A stretch of DNA of 64,000 nucleotides from Kineosporiaceae bacterium (GTDB lineage Bacteria; Actinomycetota; Actinomycetes; Actinomycetales; Kineosporiaceae). Of this stretch, positions 44,751 through 55,872 are shown piece by piece. Location of the stretch: assembly GCA_016713225.1 (NCBI GenBank), contig JADJPO010000004.1:1-64000 (forward strand), in the 5' to 3' direction. The notes beneath the pieces are model-generated. The model worked only from the letters and a program-made list of their open reading frames with translations. It made no database searches and had not been told where the DNA came from. Both the position numbers and the translations under genes were made by a program. How positions within the stretch are numbered: the first letter of the stretch is position 1; every line of letters begins with the position of its first letter.

Positions 44751-46977
44751 CGGGCGTCCACCCGAAGTGGTCGCTCGCGAAAGCTGTCGCGTTGACTGCC
44801 TTGCCCCACAGCCACCCCTGGCCGCGCTGAACCCCGAGGTCACGCAGGATTCGATACTGATCTTCAGTTTCGATGCCCTCGGCCGTAACCACCAGGTCGA
44901 GGGAACCCGCCATGGCGACGATGGCTCGCGCAATGGTCTCGTCATGGTCGTTCTGCCCGATGTCCCTGACAAAGGAGCGGTCGATCTTGACACCGCAGAC
45001 GGGCAGCTGACTGAGGTAGCTCAACGAGGAGTACCCCGTGCCGAAGTCGTCGACGGCCAACCGCACCCCGAGCCCTCGCAGATGCTCCAGCATCTCGAGT
45101 GCCCTCGTCCCGTCGACCATGAGGGCGGACTCGGTCAACTCCAGCGTGAGGCACGAGGGCGGTATCCGAAGTCGCTCCAGGGCTGACTCCACCGTGTCGA
45201 GCAGTCGATCGCCGACGAGTTGTCTCGCCGAGACGTTGACCGAGATCGTGAAGCCGTCGTCGACGATGCCCGCGCCTCGCCAGTCGGCGACCTGCCGCAA
45301 CGACTCCAACAGCACCCATTCGCCGAGCTCGTTGATGAGGCCGGTGTCCTCGGCGATCCCGATGAACTCGGGTGGGGGGACGGCACCACGCACCGGGTGG
45401 TCCCAGCGCACCAGGGCCTCTGCCCCCGCCACCGTGGCGTCCGTCATGGAGACCAGCGGTTGGAACGCCACCCAGAGCTGTCCCTGGGCCAGAGCCGTCC
45501 GCAGATCCACCTCGGTCTGCACGCGCTTGCTGACCGATTCACGCATCTTCGAGGCGAACAGCGTCCATCGGTTGCGACCGTCGGCCTTGGATCGGTACAT
45601 GGCCACGTCGGCGTCGCGCAGCATCGCCTCGACGCCCGCTTGGTCGCCACAACACACCACGCCGATGGAGGCCGTGGTGAACAGCTCGAGTTCCGGCAGA
45701 TCGAACGGCTCCCGCAGAACCTGGAGGATGTCCTCGGCCATCGCGGTGCCACGACTCCGGTCACCGTCGCCCAGGATGACGAACTCGTCGCCGCCGATGC
45801 GGGCCACCGTGCCGTTCAGCCCGACCAGGCTCTGCAGCCGGTGGGCCACCTGCTTCAAGAGCAGGTCACCGGTCTCGTGACCCCAATGGTCGTTCACGAG
45901 TTTGAAGTCATCGAGGTCCAGGTAGATGAGCCAGAAGGCCGCGCGGGCGCGATCACCGGCGAGCCGCGCACCGACCGATGACACCAGGAAGGTCCGGTTC
46001 GGCAGGCCGGTCAGCGAGTCGTGCATCGCCGCGTGCAGCCACTCGGCCTGGGTCTCGGCGAGCCGCCCGACAGCCGACACCGCACGGGCGACCAACGCGA
46101 TGGTGAGCAGTGCACTGAGAATGACGGCGATGAACCACCCGCGATCGATGGCCCGCGTCGCGGACAACACCACGAACGGCGCGACAAGGGCCGGCCCGAT
46201 CAGGCTGAGTCGCATGAAGGACCACGGCTGGACGGGCTGGGAGACGATCTCGGCCATCCGAGCCATGCTCGGGTGCAGGGCTGACATGCCGAGTGCCACG
46301 AACCCGAGCAGGAATGGCAGGTCCAAGACTGCGGGCCCGACCAGGCGTCCCTGCGCACCGATCACGGCATATCCGAGATCGCCGACGAACAGCATGGAGG
46401 CAGAGAGCGCCAGCAGGCGGAAGCTGCTCAAGCGGATGGCGGTGGAGAAGGCGAGATTGACGATGACGAAGAGCACCAGGACGTCGATCACCGGGTAGAG
46501 CCCGGCCAGCACCGAGATCGCCAGCGGACGATCCACGATCCGGGCCGCGGGCAACGACAGGTACTGCACCGCAGGGGCAGCCATGCCGAGCGAGACGATC
46601 AGGCCGTCGATGACGGCGTTGCGGTCCAGACCACCGCCCACGCGGAGCATCAGGACGAGTCCGCCGATCATCATCCCGTAGGCGCTCAACGTGAACAGGT
46701 CGGCCGTCAGCGCTGCGACGCCCGACCTCTGGACAGCCCATGGTCGCGCGATGATGCCGCAAAGAAACAGCACGGTACTCGCCGTGAGCAAGCGCCAGGC
46801 CAACGGTCGGGCGGACCTGTTGATCCGTGGCCCCACCGCGGTGGCCAGCGCGGTCGTCACGCCGACGAGCAACGCCGAGGCAGAAGCGACCGCCGAACCG
46901 GGGAAGACGGCAAAGGCCACGCCCATGGCGACGCCTGCCGTCCCGAAGCCTGCGCTCAGCGCACCCGGCTTGATCAC
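44689..46977 (-). CDS. Membrane GGDEF-EAL protein (cyclic di-GMP synthesis and breakdown)
   Basis: This 762-residue protein has about ten N-terminal membrane helices (residues 10-320), a GGDEF domain (about 335-495) and an EAL domain (about 510-750). The cyclase site is intact (ARIGGDEFVIL), with no RxxD inhibition site before it. The phosphodiesterase residues are all present: GAEALVRWDHP, SVNVSARQL, ELTESALM, VDDFGTGYSSL, VKIDRSFV and AEGIET. Both activities are therefore possible, with the membrane part as sensor. The GTG at 46977 follows a GGAGGGGAG site. It lies near a second GGDEF-EAL gene at 47842-50154 on the same strand. Confidence 0.9.
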   Translation of the reverse strand: MIKPGALSAGFGTAGVAMGVAFAVFPGSAVASASALLVGVTTALATAVGPRINRSARPLAWRLLTASTVLFLCGIIARPWAVQRSGVAALTADLFTLSAYGMMIGGLVLMLRVGGGLDRNAVIDGLIVSLGMAAPAVQYLSLPAARIVDRPLAISVLAGLYPVIDVLVLFVIVNLAFSTAIRLSSFRLLALSASMLFVGDLGYAVIGAQGRLVGPAVLDLPFLLGFVALGMSALHPSMARMAEIVSQPVQPWSFMRLSLIGPALVAPFVVLSATRAIDRGWFIAVILSALLTIALVARAVSAVGRLAETQAEWLHAAMHDSLTGLPNRTFLVSSVGARLAGDRARAAFWLIYLDLDDFKLVNDHWGHETGDLLLKQVAHRLQSLVGLNGTVARIGGDEFVILGDGDRSRGTAMAEDILQVLREPFDLPELELFTTASIGVVCCGDQAGVEAMLRDADVAMYRSKADGRNRWTLFASKMRESVSKRVQTEVDLRTALAQGQLWVAFQPLVSMTDATVAGAEALVRWDHPVRGAVPPPEFIGIAEDTGLINELGEWVLLESLRQVADWRGAGIVDDGFTISVNVSARQLVGDRLLDTVESALERLRIPPSCLTLELTESALMVDGTRALEMLEHLRGLGVRLAVDDFGTGYSSLSYLSQLPVCGVKIDRSFVRDIGQNDHDETIARAIVAMAGSLDLVVTAEGIETEDQYRILRDLGVQRGQGWLWGKAVNATAFASDHFGWTPATVVGAPRRPSTPVHPGGYS

Positions 46978-47068
46978 CCGAGTCTCCCCTCCGATCCCGG
47001 GACGTCGACCTGTCGCTACCTGGATCGGCCGATGAGACGCGCGGCCTGAGCCCTGAGTGCCCGCGGGT

Positions 47069-47845
47069 TCAGGCGCCTTCGCGCGCCACCAGGTGCTGGG
47101 CGGCCTGCGCCCTCGGGCGCACCACGAGCAGGTCGATGTTGACGTGGTGCGGTAGGTCGAGCGCCCAGCCGATGCACTCGGCCACGTCGTCGGCACTCAG
47201 CGGGTCGCGCACCCCCGCGTACACCGAGTCGGCCTTGGCGGCGTCGCCGCGGCTGCGGTTGAGCGAGAACTCCTCGGTCTTGACCATGCCCGGAGCGATC
47301 TCGATCACCCGGATGGGCTCACCCACCAGTTCGAGCCGCAGGGTGTGAGCCAGGGCGCCCTCGGCATGCTTGGCGGCGCAGTAGCCGCCGCCGCCGGGGT
47401 AGGCGACGGTCGCAGCGGTCGAGGTCACGAACAGGACGTCGCCGCGCCCGCCGGCCCGCAACGCCGGCAGCACCGCCTGGGTCACCCGCAGCGACCCGAG
47501 GGTGTTGACCTCGAACATCCGCTGCCAGTCGGCGACACCACCGGCTTCGACCGGCTCGAAACCGATCGCTCCCCCGGCGTTGTTGACCAGGGCGTGCACC
47601 GCGCCGTCCACGCCGGGCGCGGCTGCGGCGATCCGGGCCACGTCGGCGTCGACCGTCACGTCCGCGACGCAGATGTCACAGCCCGTCTCCGCCGCGAGCG
47701 CCTCGAGCCTGTCGCCACGGCGCGCCACGGCGAGCACCGACCATCCCGCCGCTCGCAGCCGCCGCACGATCGCAGCCCCGATCCCGATGCTGGCTCCGGT
47801 GACGACGGCACGCAGCGGGGTCACGGCGGCATTCGAGAGAGTCAT
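47069..47845 (-). CDS. Short-chain dehydrogenase/reductase
   Basis: This 258-residue protein of the classical SDR family has the cofactor motif VVTGASIGIGAAIVRRL, NNAGGAIGFEP, the catalytic Ser (FVTSTAATVAYPGGGGY) and YCAAKHAEG. It resembles serine/3-hydroxy acid dehydrogenases of the YdfG type. The ATG overlaps the stop of the upstream GGDEF-EAL gene (ATGA), so it is translated with it. The link between cyclic di-GMP turnover and this reductase is unexplained. Confidence 0.88.
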   Translation of the reverse strand: MTLSNAAVTPLRAVVTGASIGIGAAIVRRLRAAGWSVLAVARRGDRLEALAAETGCDICVADVTVDADVARIAAAAPGVDGAVHALVNNAGGAIGFEPVEAGGVADWQRMFEVNTLGSLRVTQAVLPALRAGGRGDVLFVTSTAATVAYPGGGGYCAAKHAEGALAHTLRLELVGEPIRVIEIAPGMVKTEEFSLNRSRGDAAKADSVYAGVRDPLSADDVAECIGWALDLPHHVNIDLLVVRPRAQAAQHLVAREGA

Positions 47846-50154
47846 GACCGCATGATGCCCGATCGCTCGACATGTTCCGCCGTCCAGCGCGTGACCCATG
47901 CCGTGAGCTCCTGCGCCGGCATCGGTGCGGCGAAGTGAAATCCTTGCAGCACGTCGAACCCGAGGCGCACCAAGGCCTCGGCCGTCTCGGCATCCTCCAC
48001 GCCCTCGGCGACCGTGCGCAGCCCGAGACCGTGGGCCATCGCGTTCGTCGTGGCGACGATCATGTGGGTTCGATGGTCGGTCAGCAGCTGAGCCACGAAC
48101 GACCGGTCGATCTTCACCTCGTTCACCGGCAACTCGCACAGATAGGCCAGCGAGGAGAAGCCGGTGCCGTAGTCGTCGATGGCCACCTGGTGGTCGTGGC
48201 GGCGGATGTCGTCGATCATCGCCCGGGCCCGGTCGGGTTCGGCCATGAACGAGTCCTCGGTGACCTCGACCACGATCGAGTTCGGGGGGAGCCCCGCCGA
48301 GGCGGCATCGTGGAACAGCCGAGCCAGCACGGGACCGCTGAGCAGCTCGGGCGGCGCGATGTTGACCGCGACCACGAACGAGCAGCCGCGGTCCTGCCAG
48401 CGACGGGCATCGGCGATCACCTGGCGCACCACGACCTCGGACAGGGCTGCCATGAGCCCCGCCCGCCGTGCGGTGGGGAGGAACGATCCGGGGGCGAGCA
48501 GACCATCGGACGGGTGTCGCCACCGCACCAGGGCCTCGACCCCGCACACCTCCCAGGTGCCGGCAGCGATCTGAGGCTGGTACCAGAGTTCCAGCTGCCC
48601 GGAGGCGATGCCGTCGCGCAGCTCGGCGGCCAGGCGCAACCGATGCCGGGAGAACTCATCCCGCTCGGGGTCGTAGATGGCCACGGACCCCCGGCGCTCC
48701 TTGGCCTGGAACAGTGCCACGTCGGCTCGGCGCAGCACGGAGCCGGGCTCGTCGTCCGGCCGGACACCGGCCACGCCGACCGACCCGCCGACTGCCAGCT
48801 CGAGACCATCGATGCGCACCGGCTTGGCCAGGGCAGAGAGCACGTCCCGGCCGAAGTGCGCCGCGGCGTCCGGCGAGAGCCCGGGCAGCAGCACGCCGAA
48901 CTCGTCCGCACTCAGCCGGGCCGCCACGGCATTCGGCGGCACCAGGAACTCCAACCGCGTCGCCATGGTGCGCAGCAACAGATCACCGGCGGCGTGCCCC
49001 AGACTGTCGTTGATCTCCTTGAACCCGTCGAGATCGACCAACATCAGCGACCACGGTGCGGTGGTGGCCAACTCGGCTCGCACCCGGGCCATCAGACCCC
49101 GGCGATTGGCCAGACCCGTCAGATCGTCGGTCTGAGCCAGCCGAAAGGCCTCCGCCGCGAAACGGGCCTCACGCAACGCCAGCAGCAACCGCGCCCCTGC
49201 CGAGACGAGGGTGACGACAGCGGGGGCGACGACCCACACCCGTGCCTCACCCGCGGGCTGGAAGACCAGGACGACGACCGCGATCCCGGCGGCGAACACC
49301 ACGCCCACGCCACCGGAGACGCGTCCGAGTCCGGCCACGCCCCACGGCGAGGGCGGCCGACAAACGCTGTCCACGAGCAGGACGAAGCCGGCCACCCACA
49401 GCAGCCCAGGCACCATCCCGTACGAGTAGGTGCCCTCGGACAGATTGACGACCAGACTCGTGTCGGCGGCCATGAGCAACAGCAGGGCCACCAGCAGCTC
49501 TGCCGTCGCTGCCGACCGGGGCCGCTGACGCAGCACGATCTGGCCACCGACGAGGACGATCAGCACCACGTCGAGCAGCGGGTAGAGCAGCGCGACGAGC
49601 AGCGGCACGCCCTGGCGTCCGAACGCCGGCGCGAGCGGGGTCACCAGCAACCCGCCGGCCAGAGCGCCGGCCCCGCCGCCGATGACGATCACCTCGAGCC
49701 AGGTCGAGGCCGCCGCGGCAGCCCGTGCCGGGACGTCGCGCAGCAGGGACGCGGCGATCCCCGCGTAGGCGGCCAAGAAGATGATCTCGCTCGGTGAGGG
49801 GAAGGTGGTCTCGGAACCGGTGCCCACCGTGAGCGTGGTCGAGCCGGCGGCCCACAGCAACACGCCCCCGGCCAGCAGCAGGAGCCCGATGCGCCGGGTG
49901 GGCCACACGATGATGCCGCAGAGCAACCGCACGATCAGGAGCGAGAACATCCCGCCCACGGCCACGCCGGCAACGGCCCCCGACACGGTGCCCTCGGGGG
50001 CGAGTGACGCGAGGACGGCAGCCCCTCCGGCCGACAGGAGCACCCACGCGGCGACGCCGAGCCATCCGAGGACCCGCGCGGCACGATCGTGTCCCGGCCC
50101 GGCACCCGGCAGGGGCGGGTGGGCGGCTGCGGAACGTCGAGGTCGTGGCAGCAT
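47842..50154 (-). CDS. Membrane GGDEF-EAL protein, degenerate GGDEF and intact EAL
   Basis: This 770-residue protein has about ten membrane helices (residues 25-310), a GGDEF domain (about 335-490) and an EAL domain (about 510-760). The cyclase motif is changed to SADEF (ARLSADEFGVL), which should abolish diguanylate cyclase activity. The EAL residues are complete: GVEALVRWRHP, VAVNIAPPEL, EVTEDSF, IDDYGTGFSSL, VKIDRSFV and AEGVED. It is thus probably a cyclic di-GMP phosphodiesterase, perhaps with the GGDEF part as GTP sensor. It heads a unit with the overlapping SDR gene. Confidence 0.9.
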   Translation of the reverse strand: MLPRPRRSAAAHPPLPGAGPGHDRAARVLGWLGVAAWVLLSAGGAAVLASLAPEGTVSGAVAGVAVGGMFSLLIVRLLCGIIVWPTRRIGLLLLAGGVLLWAAGSTTLTVGTGSETTFPSPSEIIFLAAYAGIAASLLRDVPARAAAAASTWLEVIVIGGGAGALAGGLLVTPLAPAFGRQGVPLLVALLYPLLDVVLIVLVGGQIVLRQRPRSAATAELLVALLLLMAADTSLVVNLSEGTYSYGMVPGLLWVAGFVLLVDSVCRPPSPWGVAGLGRVSGGVGVVFAAGIAVVVLVFQPAGEARVWVVAPAVVTLVSAGARLLLALREARFAAEAFRLAQTDDLTGLANRRGLMARVRAELATTAPWSLMLVDLDGFKEINDSLGHAAGDLLLRTMATRLEFLVPPNAVAARLSADEFGVLLPGLSPDAAAHFGRDVLSALAKPVRIDGLELAVGGSVGVAGVRPDDEPGSVLRRADVALFQAKERRGSVAIYDPERDEFSRHRLRLAAELRDGIASGQLELWYQPQIAAGTWEVCGVEALVRWRHPSDGLLAPGSFLPTARRAGLMAALSEVVVRQVIADARRWQDRGCSFVVAVNIAPPELLSGPVLARLFHDAASAGLPPNSIVVEVTEDSFMAEPDRARAMIDDIRRHDHQVAIDDYGTGFSSLAYLCELPVNEVKIDRSFVAQLLTDHRTHMIVATTNAMAHGLGLRTVAEGVEDAETAEALVRLGFDVLQGFHFAAPMPAQELTAWVTRWTAEHVERSGIMRS

Positions 50155-50303
50155 CGCCCGCGGCGTCCCTTCGTGATCCCGGCCCAGGGAGGCACCCGCC
50201 GAACGGTAAGCGGAGCTCGTAGAGACTCTCGGATCGCGAAGAGGGTGACCTGAGGATTCGAGACGCAGATCAGCTCGAGCAGCAGGTCACGTCGAACCGC
50301 AGG

Positions 50304-51584
<1,281 letters not shown>

Positions 51585-51729
51585 GAGGTGTCCTTCCCGA
51601 TTGCCGGTTACTACCCATGGGCGCGTTGCTACCCATTGAACGCCACCCCGGGCCTGATGTCAGCGGATATCCCCGGTCGATGGACCGAGCGTGTCAGCCG
51701 AGGGCGAACGGGGCAACGGTGACGCACCG

Positions 51730-52350
51730 TTACGACGGTGTGGTTCCCTTACGGCTCGCCAGCACCTGGTCGACCAGCCCGTACTCGACGGCCTGCTCGG
51801 CGGTGAGGATCTTGTCGCGCTCGATGTCGGTACGCACCTGCTCGACCGTGCGGTTGGAGTGCTTGGCGAGGATCTCCTCCAGCCACTCACGCATCCGCTG
51901 TACCTCGTTGGCCTGGATCTCGATGTCACTGGCCTGGCCGTAGTCGCTGCCGGCGAGGGCGGGCTGGTGGATCATCACCCGGGCGTTCGGCAGGGCGAGC
52001 CGCTTGCCCTTGGTGCCGGCGGCGAGCAGGACCGCGGCCGCCGAGGCGGCCTGACCGAGGCAAACGGTCTGAATGTCCGGCTTGATGTACTGCATGGTGT
52101 CGTAGATCGCGGTCAGCGCCGTGAACGAGCCACCGGGCGAGTTGATGTACATCGTGATGTCGCGGTCGGTGTCCGCCGACTCGAGCACGATCAACTGCGC
52201 CATGATGTCGTCGGCCGACGTGTCGTCGACCGGTGCGCCGAGGAAGATGATGCGGTCCTCGAACAGCTTGTTGTAGGGGTCCTGGCGCTTGAACCCGTAG
52301 GCCGTGCGCTCTTCGAACTGCGGGACGATGTAGCGACCCGTGGGGTTCAT
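51730..52350 (-). CDS. clpP2: ATP-dependent Clp protease proteolytic subunit ClpP2
   Basis: This is one of two ClpP subunits that form the mixed ClpP1P2 tetradecamer in actinobacteria. From the ATG at 52350 it has 206 residues, with the catalytic Ser in QAASAAAVLLAAGTKGKRLA, His in NARVMIHQPALAG and Asp in ERDKILTAEQAVEYG. The ATG follows an AGGAG site eight bases upstream; an in-frame GTG at 52371 is less likely. Its start lies 40 bp after the clpP1 stop. Confidence 0.95.
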   Translation of the reverse strand: MNPTGRYIVPQFEERTAYGFKRQDPYNKLFEDRIIFLGAPVDDTSADDIMAQLIVLESADTDRDITMYINSPGGSFTALTAIYDTMQYIKPDIQTVCLGQAASAAAVLLAAGTKGKRLALPNARVMIHQPALAGSDYGQASDIEIQANEVQRMREWLEEILAKHSNRTVEQVRTDIERDKILTAEQAVEYGLVDQVLASRKGTTPS

Positions 52351-52390
52351 CTGCCCTGCTCCTGTCGTCACGTGAGTCGGCGAGAGTTGG

Positions 52391-53032
52391 TCAGTTGGCG
52401 TTCGCGCCGGTGCCGCCGCCGCCGCTGACCTGGCCGGCCCGGCTGACCACGTGGTCGACCAGCCCGTATTCCTGGGCCTGCTCGGCGGTGAACCAGCGGT
52501 CGCGGTCGGAGTCCCGCGCGATCGTCTCGACGCTCTGACCGGTCTGCTCGGCGATCAGGGTGGCCATCTGCTTCTTCATGTGCAGGATGAGCTCAGCCTG
52601 GATCTTGATGTCGCTCGCGGTACCGCCGATGCCACCGAGCGGCTGGTGCATCATCACCCGGGCGTGCGGCAGGGCGTAACGCTTGCCCTTGGCCCCCGAG
52701 GAGAGCAGGAACTGACCCATCGAGGCCGCCAGGCCCATGGCCACGGTGGCGACGTCGTTGGGGACGAACTGCATGGTGTCGTAGATCGCCATGCCCGCGG
52801 TGACCGAGCCACCGGGAGAGTTGATGTAGAGGTAGATGTCCTTCTCGGGGTCGTCCGCGGTGAGCAACAGCATCTGCGCGCAGATCGCATTCGCGTTGTC
52901 GTCACGCACGTCGGAACCGAGGAAGATGATCCGGTCCTTCAGCAGCCGCTGGTAGATGTGCTCGTCCAGGCCGAATCCCGACTGGTTGCCCCGGGCGAGG
53001 CCCGCACCCTGCGGCACGATCAGGTCGCTCAC
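52391..53032 (-). CDS. clpP1: ATP-dependent Clp protease proteolytic subunit ClpP1
   Basis: This first ClpP subunit has 213 residues, with catalytic Ser in GLAASMGQFLLSSGAKGKRY, His in HARVMMHQPLGGIGGTASD and Asp in DSDRDRWFTAEQAQEYG. The GTG start has a GGGGAGCGGAG site upstream. Its upstream region (53033-53200) contains TTCGCTCTCGGCG near 53182-53194, loosely like a ClgR operator. Tig, usually next to clpP1, is separated here by a kinase gene. Confidence 0.95.
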   Translation of the reverse strand: MSDLIVPQGAGLARGNQSGFGLDEHIYQRLLKDRIIFLGSDVRDDNANAICAQMLLLTADDPEKDIYLYINSPGGSVTAGMAIYDTMQFVPNDVATVAMGLAASMGQFLLSSGAKGKRYALPHARVMMHQPLGGIGGTASDIKIQAELILHMKKQMATLIAEQTGQSVETIARDSDRDRWFTAEQAQEYGLVDHVVSRAGQVSGGGGTGANAN

Positions 53033-53198
53033 GAAGTTCTCCGCTCCCCGGCTCGAATGAACCCCACCGACGGCACTGCCCCGAGGGGCTGCGACGTCGT
53101 GGGGCGGGCGATGGGTACCGCCCGGTTCTTGCCGACACTAACGCGAGCATCGCCACCAATTGATCCCGGCCCGAGCCGTGTTCGCTCTCGGCGCACGT

Positions 53199-55805
53199 TC
53201 AGCCGCTCGGGAAGGCCTTGGCGCAGTTGGCCTGAGAGCGCCCACCGTCGCCGCTGCGGTCGACGGTCAGGACGCACAACGGCTTCATCACCGCCCCGTC
53301 CGGCCAGGTGACCACGCCCGAGCGGATCGCGTAGTCGTTGATGGCCCCGGAGACGGCCACGTCGCGCACTTTGCCCGCGGTTCCCGCCGTCACTGCTGAT
53401 CCCGCTGCACTCGGCTCGACCGCCGCGGCCCCGACCGCCACCGCATCCCAGACCAACGAGACGTGATCGCCGAGCTGAACTGCCGGCGTCCCGCAGGCGC
53501 CGAGGTCGCGGCGCGCCGCGTTGAGCAGTCTGGCCGCCTCGCCGTTGGGGTTGCGCCCGGCCCGCTGCACCAGCTCGGCGCACTGGGTGCCCTTCTTGAA
53601 GTAGGCCAACGGCCAGGGCGCCCGGACGGCGGCCCGCGCGGCATCGTTGGTCATGAAGCGGTTCACCGAGTCCCCGCCGACCACCAGGTCAGGCCCGGCC
53701 GCGCCACACAGCCGGGTCACGGCATCCGCGAAGGGGCCGAACGTGTTCCAGCGATCGACGAAGACCACGGCGGTCGACGGGCTCGCCCCGGTGCCGCTGC
53801 GACAGACCGACCGCGGGATCGCCTCGGGTGCCGAGACGATCCGGGCCGGCCCGGCGGCGGTGCGAGGGTTCGACCGCGCGGAGTTCTGGACGTCGCGGGC
53901 GAACGAGGTGGTGTAGAGGTCACCGGCGTCGGGCACGTGGTAGACGAGCACCTCGCGCGAGGCGGTGGCGGGGGTGTGCGCAGCGATGAAGTCGATGGCG
54001 GCGTCGGCCTGGTTCTGATTGGGAACCGACAGCTGCAGATAGCCGGGCCGGTTCACGAACGGCAGCCCTGGCCCATCGTCGTCCGAGGTGAGATTCGGTG
54101 CCACGAAAGGGATTCCGGCATCGAGCAGGTCGTTGAAGGCCTGCTTGGTGACGTCCCGGCTGTCACCGCCACCGACGGCCACCACCCGGCCCAGTTGGGC
54201 GCGCTTGGCCGTGATCAGCCGGACGACGTCGCCGGTGTGGCGCATGTCGGCACCGGCGTCGGCGATCACCACGCGCAGCCGGCCACCCAGGTCGGCCCGC
54301 CGTTGCGACAGCCGCAGGGCCTGCAGCGCCTGGCGCTCGGCGTCGTAGTCGCGGCCGTCCTGGCAGGCACCAGTGGGTGTATAGGCCGGGCAGGACAGCG
54401 AGCCCAGCCAGACCACGGTGAGGTCCTTCGGGCCGTACGGCGTGCCGACCGCTGCCCGGTTGGCGGCGAAGATCTCGTTCTGCAGGCGCAGGGCTGCCGG
54501 GTCACGGCCGAAGCCTGCGGTGGCGACGACCGGCAGGCCGACTCCGTCGGAGAAGCCGAAACACGCACCGTCCGATGCGGATCCGGCGGCGGAGAGCTCG
54601 GCACCGGCAGGCACCTGCAGGCAACTGGACGCCGCTGCGGCGACCGATCCCGGATCGCGGTTGCGCCAGGCCTGCACGCCCAGCCCACCGCCGGCCAGCA
54701 CCACTGCGGCGGCGAGTGCTCCGGCGAGCACCTTGCGACGCTGGCCCGAGGTGACGGGGGGCCGGTTGGGTGGGATCGACAGCGGCGGACTTGTGGGCGG
54801 AGTCGTGGTGGACGGAGACGACAGGGGTGCGACCACCGGGGCCACCGGCGGGTTGGGCACCGCCGGCATCGTCACCGCCGTGGGGGCCACGACAACGGTC
54901 GGCGCCACCGGCGGCGGGGCGATCGGCGGGGCCGCCGTCGCCGGGGTCGCCGGGGTCGCCTGTGTCGCCGGAGTCGGCGGGGCGACCACGGACGGCATCG
55001 GGACGGTCGGCATCGGGTGTGCGCCGACGTCCAGGCCGGTGAGCAGTTCACGCGCAGTCGGGCGGTTCGCGGCGTCCCGATCGAGGCACTCGGCGACGAC
55101 GCCGGCCAGGTGCGGGTCGGCGATGGCCGACAGGTCGGGCTTGCCGCCGATGATCATCGGGGTCTGCCCGGTGAGCAGGAAGTGCAGCAACGCGCCGAGG
55201 GAGTAGATGTCGCTGGCAGGGGTGGCGCGATCCCCCGCGATGCGTTCGGGCGCCATGTAGCGCGGCGTCCCGATCACCTGGCCGCTGCCGGTCAGGCCGG
55301 ACTCCTCGGCGGCCTTGGCGATGATGCCGAAGTCGATCACGTGAGGGCCGTCCTGGTCGAACACCACGTTGGACGGCTTGATGTCGCGGTGCACATAGCC
55401 CGCGGCGTGGATGCCCTGCAACGCCTCGGCCAGGCCGAGCACCACCTGCCGGGCCTCGTCCGGTGCCAGCACGCCGTCGGTGTCGACCCGCTCCTGCAGC
55501 GAGCGCCCGTTGATGAAGCGGGTGGCCATCCAGGGGCTCGGCGCATCGGCGTCGAAGGAGGCCACCCCCGGGGAGTAGACCCCGCTCAAGCGGCCGGCGG
55601 CCTCGATCTCGCGGCGGAAGCGGTCGCGGAACTCGGGACTGCTCGCGAAGATCGAGTGCACCACCTTGACCGCGAACCGGCGGCCGCCGGGCGACAGTCC
55701 GAGATAGACCTTCGCCATCCCGCCGGTTCCCAGGACGCCGCGCAACCGGTACTCACCGATCTGGTGCGGGTCGTCCGGGCCGAGCGGGGTGAGGTCCGGA
55801 TCCAT
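53199..55805 (-). CDS. Membrane Ser/Thr protein kinase with extracellular ligand-binding-like domain
   Basis: This 868-residue PknB-type protein has a cytoplasmic kinase domain (about 18-260): loop GTGGMAKVYLG, Lys47, catalytic HRDIKPSN (Asp141), DFG at 158 and GTPRYMAPERIAGD. A Pro/Thr/Val-rich linker follows, then one membrane helix (about 359-380) and a 480-residue extracellular part. The latter resembles type I periplasmic (amino-acid/branched-chain) binding proteins, with LTVVWLGSLSCPA, GRVVAVGGGDSRDV and VVGGDSVNRFMTN. All catalytic residues look intact. A ligand-sensing kinase is the likely role; the ligand is unknown. It sits between clpP1 and tig, breaking the usual order. Confidence 0.9.
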   Translation of the reverse strand: MDPDLTPLGPDDPHQIGEYRLRGVLGTGGMAKVYLGLSPGGRRFAVKVVHSIFASSPEFRDRFRREIEAAGRLSGVYSPGVASFDADAPSPWMATRFINGRSLQERVDTDGVLAPDEARQVVLGLAEALQGIHAAGYVHRDIKPSNVVFDQDGPHVIDFGIIAKAAEESGLTGSGQVIGTPRYMAPERIAGDRATPASDIYSLGALLHFLLTGQTPMIIGGKPDLSAIADPHLAGVVAECLDRDAANRPTARELLTGLDVGAHPMPTVPMPSVVAPPTPATQATPATPATAAPPIAPPPVAPTVVVAPTAVTMPAVPNPPVAPVVAPLSSPSTTTPPTSPPLSIPPNRPPVTSGQRRKVLAGALAAAVVLAGGGLGVQAWRNRDPGSVAAAASSCLQVPAGAELSAAGSASDGACFGFSDGVGLPVVATAGFGRDPAALRLQNEIFAANRAAVGTPYGPKDLTVVWLGSLSCPAYTPTGACQDGRDYDAERQALQALRLSQRRADLGGRLRVVIADAGADMRHTGDVVRLITAKRAQLGRVVAVGGGDSRDVTKQAFNDLLDAGIPFVAPNLTSDDDGPGLPFVNRPGYLQLSVPNQNQADAAIDFIAAHTPATASREVLVYHVPDAGDLYTTSFARDVQNSARSNPRTAAGPARIVSAPEAIPRSVCRSGTGASPSTAVVFVDRWNTFGPFADAVTRLCGAAGPDLVVGGDSVNRFMTNDAARAAVRAPWPLAYFKKGTQCAELVQRAGRNPNGEAARLLNAARRDLGACGTPAVQLGDHVSLVWDAVAVGAAAVEPSAAGSAVTAGTAGKVRDVAVSGAINDYAIRSGVVTWPDGAVMKPLCVLTVDRSGDGGRSQANCAKAFPSG

Positions 55806-55872
55806 CCCGCGATCACCCCCAGCAGCCGTGGTCCGTCCATCCGGGGTGAATCACCCCGGATGGGCGCAAAGG

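Noticed and set aside
53178..53197. A ClgR operator upstream of clpP1.
   Set aside because: The TTCGC-N5-GCG core fits only loosely and overlaps the kinase 3' end; not strong enough to list as a site.
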